Source: Burkholderia sp. Ax-1724 (GTDB lineage Bacteria > Pseudomonadota > Gammaproteobacteria > Burkholderiales > Burkholderiaceae). From it: a stretch of 64,000 bases of DNA. A program made the position numbers and the translations under genes. The DNA lies in contig NZ_VWWL01000023.1 in NCBI RefSeq assembly GCF_011752995.1, positions 62,001 to 126,000 of the forward strand, read 5' to 3'. Positions 33,817-43,001 of this stretch are shown here, one piece after another. Positions within the stretch are counted from its first letter, which is position 1; each line of letters starts with the position of its first letter. Under the pieces are notes generated by a model, which worked only from the letters and a program-made list of their open reading frames with translations, did no database searches and was not told the origin of the DNA.

Positions 33817-35199
33817 TCAGCCCTTCAGTGCATTGCGCACGTCGACGTGCTCGAGCATTTCGTCGAGCGTCTTGCGCACGCGTGTCACCAGCTCGTCGAT
33901 CTCGCCTTCGGAATAGCAGAGTGCCGGCGCGAAGCCGAGGATGTTGTCGCCAAACGCGCGAAAGATAATCCGGTTGCGATATGCGGCATCGGCGATACGC
34001 TCCGGCAGTTTCAACGACGGATCGAAACGGGCTTTCGTCTTCTTGTCCGCAACCAGTTCGACGGCGCCGAGCAGACCGCGGTGGCGCGAATCGCCGACGA
34101 GCGGATGATCGAGCAGACTGTCGAGTCCGCGCGCGAAACGGGCGCCCTGCTTCTGACCGTTGGCAAGCAGTCCGCCTTCGAGATAAAGACGCAGGACTTC
34201 GAGGGCGACAGCGGCGCTGACCGGATGTGCCGAATAGGTTTGCCCGTGGCCGATTGCCTCGCCCGCTTTGGCGCCGTCGGCGATTCCCTGATAGACCTCG
34301 TCGGACAGGAGCAGCGCGCCCATCGGCGCATAGCCTGCCGTTAGTCCCTTGGCTACCGTCATGAGGTCGGGTTCGACGTGTTCCGCCTCGCAGGCGAACA
34401 GCGGGCCCGTGCGACCGAAACCGGTGATGACTTCATCCGCGACGAACAGAATATCCAGTCGACGACACGCGTCGCACATCGCCTTCAGCCAGCCTTTCGG
34501 CGGAACGATCACACCGCCGGACCCTTGCACCGGCTCGCAGAAAAACGCCGCGACATTCCCCGCGCCGAGTTGTTCGACTTTCGCTTCCAAGGCGCGCACG
34601 GAAGCCGCGATGATTGCCTCGGGATCGTCAGGCGTTTCGCTACGGTAAGGATATGACGAGGGAATGTGATGCTGCGTCGCCAGCGGCACGTCGAAGTTGC
34701 GATGAAAACTGGCGATCGCCGTCATGCCCGCCCCCATCGACGACGAACCGTGATAGCCGCGTTCGAGTGCGATGAACTGCTTTTTCGATGGCTTGCCAAT
34801 GGCGTTGTAGTAGTGCGTGATAAAGCGGATCGCGGAATCTATTGCGTCCGAACCGCCCAGCGAGAAATAGACATGGCGCAATGACGCGGGGGCAAGATCG
34901 ATGAGGCGTTGAGCCAGCTCGATGGCCGGCTCGGAGCCGAAATGGAAGTACCCGGTGGCATAAGGCAATTTCGACATCTGCCCGGCTGCCGCCCTGACAA
35001 TGCTCTCGTGCCCATAGCCTGTGTTCACGCACCAGAGGCCGGCGAAGGCATCCAGCAGCTCGTTGCCGTCGGCGTCGTAAAGCCACGCGCCCTTACCGGA
35101 TTTCAGCACGGTGACGCCGCGCGCTTCGTGGGCGCGATAGCTGACTACGGGGTGAATAAGATGTTGACGGTCTGATTCGATAAGCGAGGTGAGCGACAT
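33817..35199 (-). CDS. Class III PLP aminotransferase
   Basis: The 460-aa fold-type I enzyme has GLWCVNTGYGHESIV, YFSLGGSDAIDSAIR, the phosphate/ring-binding GYHGSS, Asp255 in LFVADEVITGFGRTG and the PLP Lys284 in DLMTVAKGLTAGYAPMGA. It resembles omega-amino acid:pyruvate or diamine/beta-alanine aminotransferases. A terminal amine would become an aldehyde, the substrate for the neighbouring dehydrogenase. It is 134 bp downstream of the PucR-type regulator. The true amine is unknown. Confidence 0.88.
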   Translation of the reverse strand: MSLTSLIESDRQHLIHPVVSYRAHEARGVTVLKSGKGAWLYDADGNELLDAFAGLWCVNTGYGHESIVRAAAGQMSKLPYATGYFHFGSEPAIELAQRLIDLAPASLRHVYFSLGGSDAIDSAIRFITHYYNAIGKPSKKQFIALERGYHGSSSMGAGMTAIASFHRNFDVPLATQHHIPSSYPYRSETPDDPEAIIAASVRALEAKVEQLGAGNVAAFFCEPVQGSGGVIVPPKGWLKAMCDACRRLDILFVADEVITGFGRTGPLFACEAEHVEPDLMTVAKGLTAGYAPMGALLLSDEVYQGIADGAKAGEAIGHGQTYSAHPVSAAVALEVLRLYLEGGLLANGQKQGARFARGLDSLLDHPLVGDSRHRGLLGAVELVADKKTKARFDPSLKLPERIADAAYRNRIIFRAFGDNILGFAPALCYSEGEIDELVTRVRKTLDEMLEHVDVRNALKG

Positions 35200-35333
35200 T
35201 TTCGGGCTCCTTGATAAGCGCTTCTATCGGATAAGCAACAGGGAAACTGCCTGCACCCATTTGTACCCCTTTGCACCCATTAAACCGCGACACTCGTGCA
35301 CAGTCTTCCTATCAAAAGTAGTAAAACCGGCCA

Positions 35334-36899
35334 CTAATTTTCCCGGAGACGATAGAGCGCTGTGGCAACCTGAAGCTGAAAGCGCACGTTCGGGTCGTCG
35401 AGCGTGACGCCGAGAATCTGCTCGATGCGCTCCAGCCGATAGCGCAGCGTGCTGATATGAATACCCAGGGCACGTGCGGCGTGTACAAGCTGGAAACCTT
35501 CGTCGGCGAGCGTGTAGAGCGTATCGAGCAGCGATTCGCCGCGCGGACGATGGACGAGCGGCACGACCAGCCGCTCGATCAGCATCTCGCGCGCATCGGC
35601 ATCCCCGAGCAATGCCCGCGGAAAAAGAATTTCCTCGAAACGGTGCAGCCTTCCGGGACGAAGCATCGGAAGCAGTGCGTCGACGTCTTTCGAGCCGACC
35701 GCCATGCCGTCGATGCCCGTATGCGCGCGACTGACGGCCATCGCCGCGTGCCGGTCTCCGATTGCCGCCCACAGGGTCTCCACGGACGCCTCGGCAGGCA
35801 GGATGAACTTGATCTGATTCAGCCACACCGCAATCAACGCGGACTGCCTCTGCGCTCTCAATTGGCATTTCAGAAGCTCGACCCATCGCTCCCTGCGTTC
35901 GAGTGCTTCTGTCGTCAAAGGAACGGGTTCGCCGAGCAGCACGAGACAGATGCGATACGACGCGGTCTGACTCCAGCCGCATACGCGCGCGCGCTCGAGC
36001 GCACTCGCAGTCGCGGTGAATTCGCCATCGAGCAGCGCGGTAACGAGCGCATACCCAAGGCGATCCTCCTGCTGCGCGAGTTGCTGTTGATGCGTCAGAT
36101 GCAAAGCGGCGACGACGCTGGCATGCTCCATTGCACGCCTGTCGAGTTCGTCGATGTCCGGGTTGTCCAGATCGAGCCAAAGTATTGCGACAATCGTGTC
36201 GTGCAGGCGAACGGCCAGTTGCATCCGATGCAATACGCGATCGCTTGCGAGCTTGAAGCGTACTGTCGCGGGTCGCCGGACAGTACTGGCATCGACGGGG
36301 GCATCCGAAAGAGAACGCGTAAACTGCGCCTCCAGCATGGTGATGTCCGAGGCCGGCGCGGAGCTTCCCAGGATATGTCCGGACGGATTCGTGAACGAGA
36401 CCGCGCGGCCCACCAGCGTTTGCAGCGTGGTGGCAATGTCGGAAAGGCTGCTTGCGGACACGGCGGCATTCGTCAGTGCCCGATGCAACTGGTCTGCTCG
36501 CGCGATGATCTCGGACTGGAAGTTGATGATCTTCGCGAGGATTTCATGCGTGATCTGGCTGAACGGCACCGCCCACGGCATTTCGAGCAACGGCAGGCCA
36601 ACCGCGCCGGCTTCCTCGATGGCCTCCGGCGGAAAGTGATCGCGGAAATGCGGCACGGCCAGCACGACGCCGGCAAGCCCCGCGTGACTCAGTTCACGGA
36701 CGAGCTGCCGCGATGCCTCGCCGCGCGCGGGCCAGTTATAGCCGGTAGTCAGCAGTAGTTCGCCGGGCTTGACCCAGTGGACGATGTCCGGGTGGTCGAC
36801 CATATGGACCCAGGTGATGTCCCGGCCAAGCTGTTCGCTTCCGGCCACGACTTCCGCTTTGCGAAGAACGGTCTCCCGGATGGCAGTGTCAAGTTTCAT
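35334..36899 (-). CDS. PucR-family transcriptional regulator
   Basis: The 521-aa product has the PucR layout: N-terminal PucR ligand domain (DITWVHMVDHPDIVHWVKPGELLLTTGYNW), a middle GGDEF-like domain without catalytic residues, and a C-terminal helix-turn-helix (LLDTLYTLADEGFQLVHAARALGIHISTLRYRLERIEQILG). PucR regulators commonly control purine, GABA or other nitrogen-compound catabolism. It lies inside the operon, between the AcnX genes and the aminotransferase/ALDH pair, and is the second regulator of the cluster besides IclR. ATG 36899 (MKLDTAIRET) gives the typical N-terminus. Confidence 0.88.
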   Translation of the reverse strand: MKLDTAIRETVLRKAEVVAGSEQLGRDITWVHMVDHPDIVHWVKPGELLLTTGYNWPARGEASRQLVRELSHAGLAGVVLAVPHFRDHFPPEAIEEAGAVGLPLLEMPWAVPFSQITHEILAKIINFQSEIIARADQLHRALTNAAVSASSLSDIATTLQTLVGRAVSFTNPSGHILGSSAPASDITMLEAQFTRSLSDAPVDASTVRRPATVRFKLASDRVLHRMQLAVRLHDTIVAILWLDLDNPDIDELDRRAMEHASVVAALHLTHQQQLAQQEDRLGYALVTALLDGEFTATASALERARVCGWSQTASYRICLVLLGEPVPLTTEALERRERWVELLKCQLRAQRQSALIAVWLNQIKFILPAEASVETLWAAIGDRHAAMAVSRAHTGIDGMAVGSKDVDALLPMLRPGRLHRFEEILFPRALLGDADAREMLIERLVVPLVHRPRGESLLDTLYTLADEGFQLVHAARALGIHISTLRYRLERIEQILGVTLDDPNVRFQLQVATALYRLREN

Positions 36900-36992
36900 G
36901 GCGGCAACGATCACGCGCGGCGGCATCGGGCAAGACACCGCGACGTCAATCAGTCCTCCTTCGGCCGGCAACGACTCCGCTTGTTTTTCCGC

Positions 36993-37412
36993 TCAGGCGC
37001 GTGTCTTCAGCGACAGAATGCGGCGCGCGCCGTCGAACAATACGCGGTCGCCCGATTTGAGGTACTTGCGCGGCGAGTCGGTAAACCCGTCCATGATCGG
37101 AATGCCTGCCAATACCGCGCCTTGAACGAAAACGGGATTGGTCATATCGCAAACCAGGGCGGCGGGACAGGTGCCGCGCTTCCTGAGATTCAGCAGCGCC
37201 CAGCCTGTCGATACGCCGCCCTTCGTCGATTTGAATACGATGATCTTATTGACCACGCTCATGCCGTAGAGATCATGGTCGGGTCGAGCGATAACGCCAA
37301 GGTCGGGGTCGATATCGTATCGAACGCTCAAACCATGATTCGACACGATGACTTCGCCTTCGAGGCTCATTGTCATGCTCTGGCTTGCATTGAAAAAAGT
37401 GCGCTCAAGCAT
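36993..37412 (-). CDS. Aconitase X small (swivel) subunit, DUF126
   Basis: The 139-aa product has the DUF126 swivel fold pattern: EGEVIVSNHGLSVRYDIDPDLGVI, a Gly-rich segment FKSTKGGVSTGWALLNL, TCPAALVCDMTNPVFVQGAVLAGIPIMDGF and GDRVLFDGARRIL. Small and large AcnX subunits form hydro-lyases; known members are cis-3-hydroxy-L-proline dehydratase and archaeal mevalonate-5-phosphate dehydratase. The Gly-rich segment is not the GS(S/C/T)xGS form I recall for those enzymes, so a different substrate is plausible. It sits 10 bp after the large subunit gene. Confidence 0.86.
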   Translation of the reverse strand: MLERTFFNASQSMTMSLEGEVIVSNHGLSVRYDIDPDLGVIARPDHDLYGMSVVNKIIVFKSTKGGVSTGWALLNLRKRGTCPAALVCDMTNPVFVQGAVLAGIPIMDGFTDSPRKYLKSGDRVLFDGARRILSLKTRA

Positions 37413-37422
37413 AGTGTCCTCA

Positions 37423-38661
37423 TTAAGCCAGCGTACCCAGCGTCGCCGCCCGGATGCAATCGTCGAATCGCCGGAATTTCACCTGATAGCCCTGCCCCGC
37501 CATGATGTTCGCGAGTTTCGCCGAGTTCGTGACGAGCCGGCTGAAGCCATTCAACTCGGACAATTGCCGGGGCGTCATGAGGTAAAAGCAGACGCCGGCG
37601 ATCAGTTCCGCGCCGGACGCTTCGAGCCGCGCACGAATACCGAGTTGCTCGGTGGAAGCCGCGATCTGCGAATTCGTCGTGACGATCAGCTTGACTGTCG
37701 GGTGAACCTTCTTGCCTTCCAGAGCCTCGGCAATGGAAACGATCTCGAAGAGCGAGAGTTGAGGCGCGCTGAAAACCACCAGATCGGCCTCCGTGAAATC
37801 GCCGCTCCAACCGTGGTAGACACTATCGAGTGCGCCTTCGGGCACCTGAAGATGACGGATTTCTCTTTGGGTCGACATAGCCGCTTCCAGCGACCGGGCC
37901 TCAGGCGTCACGCCGACTATGTGAAACATCGCCGCCGAGCCATAGCTCGCGAGTGCGGCGCCGAGGTGTTTGAGCGCGTCGCTGTCGGGTTTCGACGTCA
38001 ATCCCTCGAATACCGGCACATCCCAATAGCCGTTCAGTTGCCGGCCGACACAACAGCCGAGCGCGCCCCAGTCGGCCAATTCCTTCGGCTGATCTTCGAC
38101 ATGCACGACGACATTGGCTTTCCGGCATTCGTCCAGATGAAAACCGTATCGGGGCACGCGCCCTGTCAGCGACGCGGCCAATGCCGCAGGACCCGACTCG
38201 TAATTCGATCGGGCGCCGAATACGGAGTTGGCATAGATCACGGACCCGGTATCTCCCCACGCTACATGCTCGCCAAAATGCGGTTGCAGCGTGGTTTGAT
38301 ACACGATGCAGTTACTGCAATTCAGAAGACCGATCTTCTCGAATGCGGCGACGGTCCGCGTTTCGATTTCCTTCGTCGTTTCCAACTGCTTCAACGTGCA
38401 TCGAGGCTCGAACGCATAGCCTCGCGGGTCGGTGACCGCTTTCACGGCACAGCGGGCGCCGCTGCGCGCGACCTGCTCCAGATATTCGACGCCGGCCAGA
38501 CCCAATTCCTCGACGTCGCCCGAAGCATGCACCGAGCTGATCTTCACCATATCTTCGGCGCCGAAGTATTCGCCGACTTCGACCTGCATCTTCAGCGCTA
38601 CGCGCATTACCTCGCCGTGCTCTCCATTGAGCATGGCGATTTCTTCGTCCGTCAGCTTCAT
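37423..38661 (-). CDS. Aconitase X large subunit, DUF521
   Basis: The 412-aa product begins MKLTDEEIAMLNGEHGEVMRVALKMQVEVGEYFGAEDMVKISSVH, standard for the AcnX large subunit, and continues with CSNC-type Cys residues (LLNCSNCIVYQ), GDTGSVIYANSVFGARSNYE and LGCCVGRQLNGYWDVPVFEG. AcnX enzymes are monofunctional dehydratases related to aconitase. With the separate DUF126 gene it would form the two-subunit type. No proline-racemase or pyrroline-carboxylate reductase gene is nearby, so the hydroxyproline route is not supported by context. Confidence 0.88.
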   Translation of the reverse strand: MKLTDEEIAMLNGEHGEVMRVALKMQVEVGEYFGAEDMVKISSVHASGDVEELGLAGVEYLEQVARSGARCAVKAVTDPRGYAFEPRCTLKQLETTKEIETRTVAAFEKIGLLNCSNCIVYQTTLQPHFGEHVAWGDTGSVIYANSVFGARSNYESGPAALAASLTGRVPRYGFHLDECRKANVVVHVEDQPKELADWGALGCCVGRQLNGYWDVPVFEGLTSKPDSDALKHLGAALASYGSAAMFHIVGVTPEARSLEAAMSTQREIRHLQVPEGALDSVYHGWSGDFTEADLVVFSAPQLSLFEIVSIAEALEGKKVHPTVKLIVTTNSQIAASTEQLGIRARLEASGAELIAGVCFYLMTPRQLSELNGFSRLVTNSAKLANIMAGQGYQVKFRRFDDCIRAATLGTLA

Positions 38662-38696
38662 CGAGGTCAGCTCCCGTCAGAACAGATTCGTACCTG

Positions 38697-39533
38697 CTAT
38701 CTCTTCGCGTTGGAATCGAAACGCCGGCCAAACCTGTGGATCGCCACTTCCAGAATTTTGTCGGTCAGATAGCCGAGGATGCCCAGAGTGAAAATACCCA
38801 CGAAGATTTTGTCGGTTGCCATCCAGAGCCGGGCATTGAGAATCGAATAACCTATCCCCGCATTGGCCGCGAGCATCTCGGCGGCGATGACCGTCATGAA
38901 GGCGATGCCCATGGCAATGCGCATCCCCTGCAGAATCGGCGTCACGGCGGCCGGCACGATCACCCATCTGAAGATCTGCCATTCCGTGGCGCCGAACATC
39001 TGGGCCGCGCGAATCTTGTTGGTGTGAACACCGGCTACGCCAAGCGCGGTACTCAGCGATACGGTAAAAACCGTGCCGTAGATGATGATGAAGATCTTCG
39101 ATTCCTCGCCGACGCCAAACCAGATCATCGCGGGCGAGACCCAGGCGATAGGCGGAATGAAACGGAAGAACTGCAGATACGGATTGAACAGCGAGCGGAC
39201 TATCGGGAAAAAACCGACCAGCAGGCCCAGAACGATGCCGATCACGGAGCCGATTAAAAAGCCGGCCAGAATACGGAACATGCTCGCGCCGATGTCGACG
39301 AAGATACTGCCGCTCTGGATCTCCGCGATGGCCTCGGTGCCGACCTGCAAAGGCCCCGGAAACAGGATCGAGGAGAACATATAGGTACTCACCAGATGCC
39401 AGATGAGCACACCGGCCGACAACGAGGCGAGCAACATGATGGTCGAAGCCAACGTGGAACGACGCTTCGACGCCCGCTTCTTTTTCAGTGATCCGAAGGG
39501 GGTTTGCATAATACCGGAGGTCTCTGGGCTCAT
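38697..39533 (-). CDS. ABC importer permease, SsuC/TauC-like
   Basis: The 278-aa permease has about six TM helices and the BPD inner-membrane motif region (AAQMFGATEWQIFRWVIVPAAVTPILQGMRIAMGIAFMTVIAAEML). The whole resembles nitrate/sulfonate/taurine permeases. Its ATG overlaps the ATPase TGA (ATGA). An N-terminal basic stretch (KKKRASKRR) precedes the first helix. Confidence 0.9.
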   Translation of the reverse strand: MSPETSGIMQTPFGSLKKKRASKRRSTLASTIMLLASLSAGVLIWHLVSTYMFSSILFPGPLQVGTEAIAEIQSGSIFVDIGASMFRILAGFLIGSVIGIVLGLLVGFFPIVRSLFNPYLQFFRFIPPIAWVSPAMIWFGVGEESKIFIIIYGTVFTVSLSTALGVAGVHTNKIRAAQMFGATEWQIFRWVIVPAAVTPILQGMRIAMGIAFMTVIAAEMLAANAGIGYSILNARLWMATDKIFVGIFTLGILGYLTDKILEVAIHRFGRRFDSNAKR

Positions 39534-40327
39534 GATGTCACGCGATCGGTTTGAACACCAAGCACTTCGTCGGCAATCAGGCTCGAAATGCGGGAATAAA
39601 GCTCGCCGAACCTGGGGTTGCTGCGGTCCCGGGGGCGGTCGAGATCACAGTTCACGATCTCCTTGACGTTGGAACGCGGTCCGCGCTTCAAGACAACGAT
39701 CCGGTCGGCGAGCGTGATCGCCTCGGCAATGTCATGCGTGACGAAAAACACCGTGCGCTGCGTCTTTTGCCAGATGGTCGCCAGTTCGTCTTGCAGCACG
39801 ATTCGGGTCTGCGCATCGAGCTGGCCGAATGGTTCGTCCATCAGCAGGACTTTCGACTCGCAGGCCAGTACTCGTGCGACATTCACGCGCTGCTTCATGC
39901 CGCCCGACAGTTCAGCCGGATATTTGTGCTCCTGTCCGCGCAGACCGACGAGTGCCAGATATTGCCGCGCCTTGGCCGCGCGCTCGGTTTTTTTCATTCC
40001 CGACACGCGCAGGCCGAATTCGACATTGGCCTGCGCGGTAAGCCAGTGATAGAGAGAATCGTCGCCCTGAAATACGACGCCGCGCTCCACACCCGGGCCG
40101 TCGATCGGGCGGCCGTCCATATGGATGCTGCCCGCCGTGGGCGACTCGAATCCGGCGATCAGATTCAGTACGGTCGTCTTTCCGCAACCGCTCGGACCGA
40201 GAATGCACATGAACTCGCCGCGCACCAGCGACAACGATAAATCCCGCAGAATGTCGGGGCTATCCGCCGGCAAGGAAGCATGTTTGAACGACACATCTCG
40301 AATCGATACCAGGCTCGCATTGCTCAT
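39530..40327 (-). CDS. ABC importer ATPase, SsuB/TauB-like
   Basis: The 265-aa ATPase has Walker A GPSGCGKTTVLNLIAGF, Q-loop VFQGDDSLYHWLTAQANVEFGL, ABC signature LSGGMKQRVNVARVL, Walker B VLLMDEPFGQLDAQTR and switch His in FFVTHDIAEAITLADR. It matches nitrate/taurine/sulfonate ATPases. ATG 40327 (MSNASLVSIRDV) lies 16 bp after the binding-protein gene. Confidence 0.93.
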   Translation of the reverse strand: MSNASLVSIRDVSFKHASLPADSPDILRDLSLSLVRGEFMCILGPSGCGKTTVLNLIAGFESPTAGSIHMDGRPIDGPGVERGVVFQGDDSLYHWLTAQANVEFGLRVSGMKKTERAAKARQYLALVGLRGQEHKYPAELSGGMKQRVNVARVLACESKVLLMDEPFGQLDAQTRIVLQDELATIWQKTQRTVFFVTHDIAEAITLADRIVVLKRGPRSNVKEIVNCDLDRPRDRSNPRFGELYSRISSLIADEVLGVQTDRVTS

Positions 40328-40343
40328 GGCTGCACCTGCTCCG

Positions 40344-41348
40344 TCACGATTTCGGTTGAGAATTCGCCTTTGACGACGCGTCGGCATTCGAGCGGTCGAT
40401 GAGAACAGGGGTGATCAATTTGTCGATCAGCGCCTTCGGATCGAAGGGCTGCACCGTTCCCTGCTGTTTCACCCATTCGGCGATGCTCACCATGTCCTTT
40501 GGAAAGGCAGGCGGCATGTCGACGACGAACTGCACGCTATCCATCATCTGTTCGGCATCCGCCGTGGAAATCCGGAAGGTTTTCGACATCAAGGCCACCG
40601 CAGCCGGACGGTTCTTCCTGTCGTTCAGCCAGGCCGTCGCATTCCTGATGGCGGTAAAGGCTTTTCTGGCATCCTCAGGACGCTGATTCAGCAATTCGTC
40701 CGAAAACATCAGGAAGAACTGCATCGTATAGATGCCGTTATCGCCCGACCATCCGATCACCTTCGTGTTCGGCATCACCGCCTTCAGGCGGGTGAACCAC
40801 GGGTCCCACGAAAACATGGCCTGAATGTCGCCGCGCGCCATGGTCGCGACCAGTTCAGGCGGAGCGACATTCACAAGCTTCAGTTTCTCCCGGGCGATAC
40901 CGTAATGGTCGAGGTAGCGATTCAGGTAGTAGTCGCTGGCCGTGCCCTTCGAGTAGCCCACGCTCTTACCGACGAGATCGCCCGCGTTATTGATGCCGTT
41001 TATCGCAGCGAGGCCAATCAGGTGATTGCTGTAGACGCCGCGGGCGACGGCCTTGACTTTGGCGCCTTTTGCCGCCGCGATGATCGCCGGCAGTTCGGCG
41101 ACGAGCGCGATATCCGAATCGCCCGCCACGACCGATTCCAGAGCCAGCCCCCCTGCGGGGAATTGCTTGATCGTGGCATCGAGGCCCTGATTTTTCATAA
41201 ACCCCTGATCCACGGCGACGATCAGGGACATGAAGCTTCCGTCCGCTCCGGTGGCGAGGCGAATCGGCGCGGCAACCGCGCTGCCGGCAAAAGTCCCGGC
41301 CATCAGCGTTACAGCAAGAAGTGCTAGATTGAAGAAATGGCGTTTCAT
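40344..41348 (-). CDS. Periplasmic substrate-binding protein, SsuA/TauA-like
   Basis: The 334-aa product has a signal peptide (FFNLALLAVTLMAGTFAGSAVAA) and the NMT1/SsuA fold: IVAVDQGFMKNQGLDATIKQFPAGGLALESVVAGDSDIALVAELPAIIAAAKG, LVGKSVGYSKGTASDYYLNRYLDHYGI and MARGDIQAMFSWDPW. Such proteins bind sulfonates, taurine, nitrate, pyrimidine precursors or similar small anions. The ligand is not set by sequence; the adjacent cytoplasmic sulfatase makes a sulfate ester an attractive guess. Confidence 0.9.
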   Translation of the reverse strand: MKRHFFNLALLAVTLMAGTFAGSAVAAPIRLATGADGSFMSLIVAVDQGFMKNQGLDATIKQFPAGGLALESVVAGDSDIALVAELPAIIAAAKGAKVKAVARGVYSNHLIGLAAINGINNAGDLVGKSVGYSKGTASDYYLNRYLDHYGIAREKLKLVNVAPPELVATMARGDIQAMFSWDPWFTRLKAVMPNTKVIGWSGDNGIYTMQFFLMFSDELLNQRPEDARKAFTAIRNATAWLNDRKNRPAAVALMSKTFRISTADAEQMMDSVQFVVDMPPAFPKDMVSIAEWVKQQGTVQPFDPKALIDKLITPVLIDRSNADASSKANSQPKS

Positions 41349-41373
41349 GCTTTTCTCCTATCAAATATTGCGT

Positions 41374-42939
41374 TCACCGCACCGAGTAAACCACCTCACC
41401 GTTTTTCATCGTTGTCGTGACGTTGATTTGTCGCAAGTCCTTCGGAGGACACGTCAGAGGATTTCGATCGATGACGATCAGGTCCGCGAATTTCCCGGCT
41501 TCCAGAGAACCTTTTTTTTCTTCTTCGAAGGCGGCCCAGGCTCCATTGCTGATGCACATCCTGAGCGCATCCTCTATCGAAACGCTTTGGCGCGAATCGA
41601 CGGGATTCTCGACCAGCAATTGAAGCCACAGGAAAGGATCGGCCGGATAGACAGGCAGATCGGCTCCGCACGCGACGACCACACCGGCGTTCAGAATATC
41701 CTTGTACGTGTCGATCCGTTTATAGCGTTCCGCGCCGTAGCGCTCGAAAAAGATGCCATCGGTGCCGCCCCACAGGTAGGTGAAAACGGGCTGCATGCTG
41801 AGCACGACGCCGAGATTCGCCGCACGCTCGATCTGCTCGGTGGTCGGAACGTGAAAATGCTCGATGCGATGGCGCCGTGAGCGGCCCTGCGCGATTCCCT
41901 CCGCGTTTTCGAACGCATCGAGCAGCTGGTCGATCGCGGCGTCGCCCATCGCGTGTACGCCCACTTGCAACCCCGCAGCGCAGGCTTCGCTCACCAGGGT
42001 ATTAATGTCGTCCTGCGCATGCAGCAGAACGCCATGATTCGAGCAGCAGTCGGCATAACCGCTGTGCAGCGCGGCACCGAAAGTATTCGGCATGCCGTCG
42101 AGACAGGACCGTCCGCAGCCGCCGACACCGTGTACCCCGAGCGCCTGCGCGCGCGGGATATCGAAAGTCTCGTAGTACGGCACGATATGAACGGGCAGCG
42201 AATCCTTGATTCGCATCATGATGTCTATATCCCGGTCACCGTCCATCTTGCTGCCTTCGAATGCATGAATGGTGGTAATGCCGCGTTCGATGGCACGATC
42301 GGCCATGAGACGGATCATCCGTTCGGCGTCGGAGTCCGAAATGAAGCCGAATACCTTTTGCCGCGCCGGAACATGGGCCACGTCGCCCGCATACGCACCG
42401 GTCGGATTGCCGGCCGCGTCGACCTCGAGACCCGGCGTTCCCTTCCCGATGCCGATTGCCTCGAACCCCAGCGTGTTTGCGGTACTCGAATGAAACGAAT
42501 CCGAAGACATCCAGATCTTGTGCCTCGTCGACGCACGATCGAGATCGGCCATGCCCGGGTGACGCTTTTCGCGAAGTTTGTCGGGGTCATAGCCCGAGGC
42601 GCGAACCCACTCGCCCTCGGGTGTTTCAAGCGCGCGTTTGGCAACCTTGTCGACAATCTCGTCTATGGATTCGGCGCCCAGCAGATCCACCGCTTCGCTG
42701 ACCAGCCCGCCGAACATCACATGGGAATGCGCGTCGACGAATCCCGGCAAAACGGTCTGCCCCCCGGCGTCGATTACCACGGCGCCGTCATGCTTTAGCG
42801 CCGCCACGTCGGCGTTGGTGCCGACGGCGGCAATGAGCCCATTGCGGACCAGAACGGCCTCCGCGATCGTATTGTTGGCGTCCAGCGTAAGGACGTTTGC
42901 GTTGATGATCAACGTTTCCTGCTGTTCGTTCACTGACAC
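41374..42939 (-). CDS. Amidohydrolase, YtcJ/NfdA-like (Amidohydro_3)
   Basis: The product, about 521 aa, has the TIM-barrel amidohydrolase metal site: first-strand HSH in LPGFVDAHSHVMFGG, later His in GLQVGVHAMGDAAIDQLLDAFE and HRIEHFHVPT, and the Asp in VVACGADLPVYPADPFLWLQ. YtcJ/NfdA enzymes hydrolyse N-acyl or N-formyl amines. There is no signal peptide, so it is cytoplasmic. I prefer GTG at 42939, 4-5 nt after GGAGGA; a second GTG at 42933 is possible, and an ATG at 43005 gives an AT-rich extension without a ribosome-binding site. It is 62 bp after the sulfatase. Confidence 0.85.
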   Translation of the reverse strand: MSVNEQQETLIINANVLTLDANNTIAEAVLVRNGLIAAVGTNADVAALKHDGAVVIDAGGQTVLPGFVDAHSHVMFGGLVSEAVDLLGAESIDEIVDKVAKRALETPEGEWVRASGYDPDKLREKRHPGMADLDRASTRHKIWMSSDSFHSSTANTLGFEAIGIGKGTPGLEVDAAGNPTGAYAGDVAHVPARQKVFGFISDSDAERMIRLMADRAIERGITTIHAFEGSKMDGDRDIDIMMRIKDSLPVHIVPYYETFDIPRAQALGVHGVGGCGRSCLDGMPNTFGAALHSGYADCCSNHGVLLHAQDDINTLVSEACAAGLQVGVHAMGDAAIDQLLDAFENAEGIAQGRSRRHRIEHFHVPTTEQIERAANLGVVLSMQPVFTYLWGGTDGIFFERYGAERYKRIDTYKDILNAGVVVACGADLPVYPADPFLWLQLLVENPVDSRQSVSIEDALRMCISNGAWAAFEEEKKGSLEAGKFADLIVIDRNPLTCPPKDLRQINVTTTMKNGEVVYSVR

Positions 42940-43001
42940 GGAGTCCTCCAATCGGAAATCGTCTCTATTAAGCGTACTAATTAATTCATACGTCAGTAAG
43001 A

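Noticed and set aside
36993..38661. Hydroxyproline catabolism as the function of the AcnX pair
   Set aside because: No proline racemase, pyrroline-carboxylate reductase or hydroxyproline oxidase gene lies nearby, and sulfatase and amidohydrolase genes are unexplained by that route.
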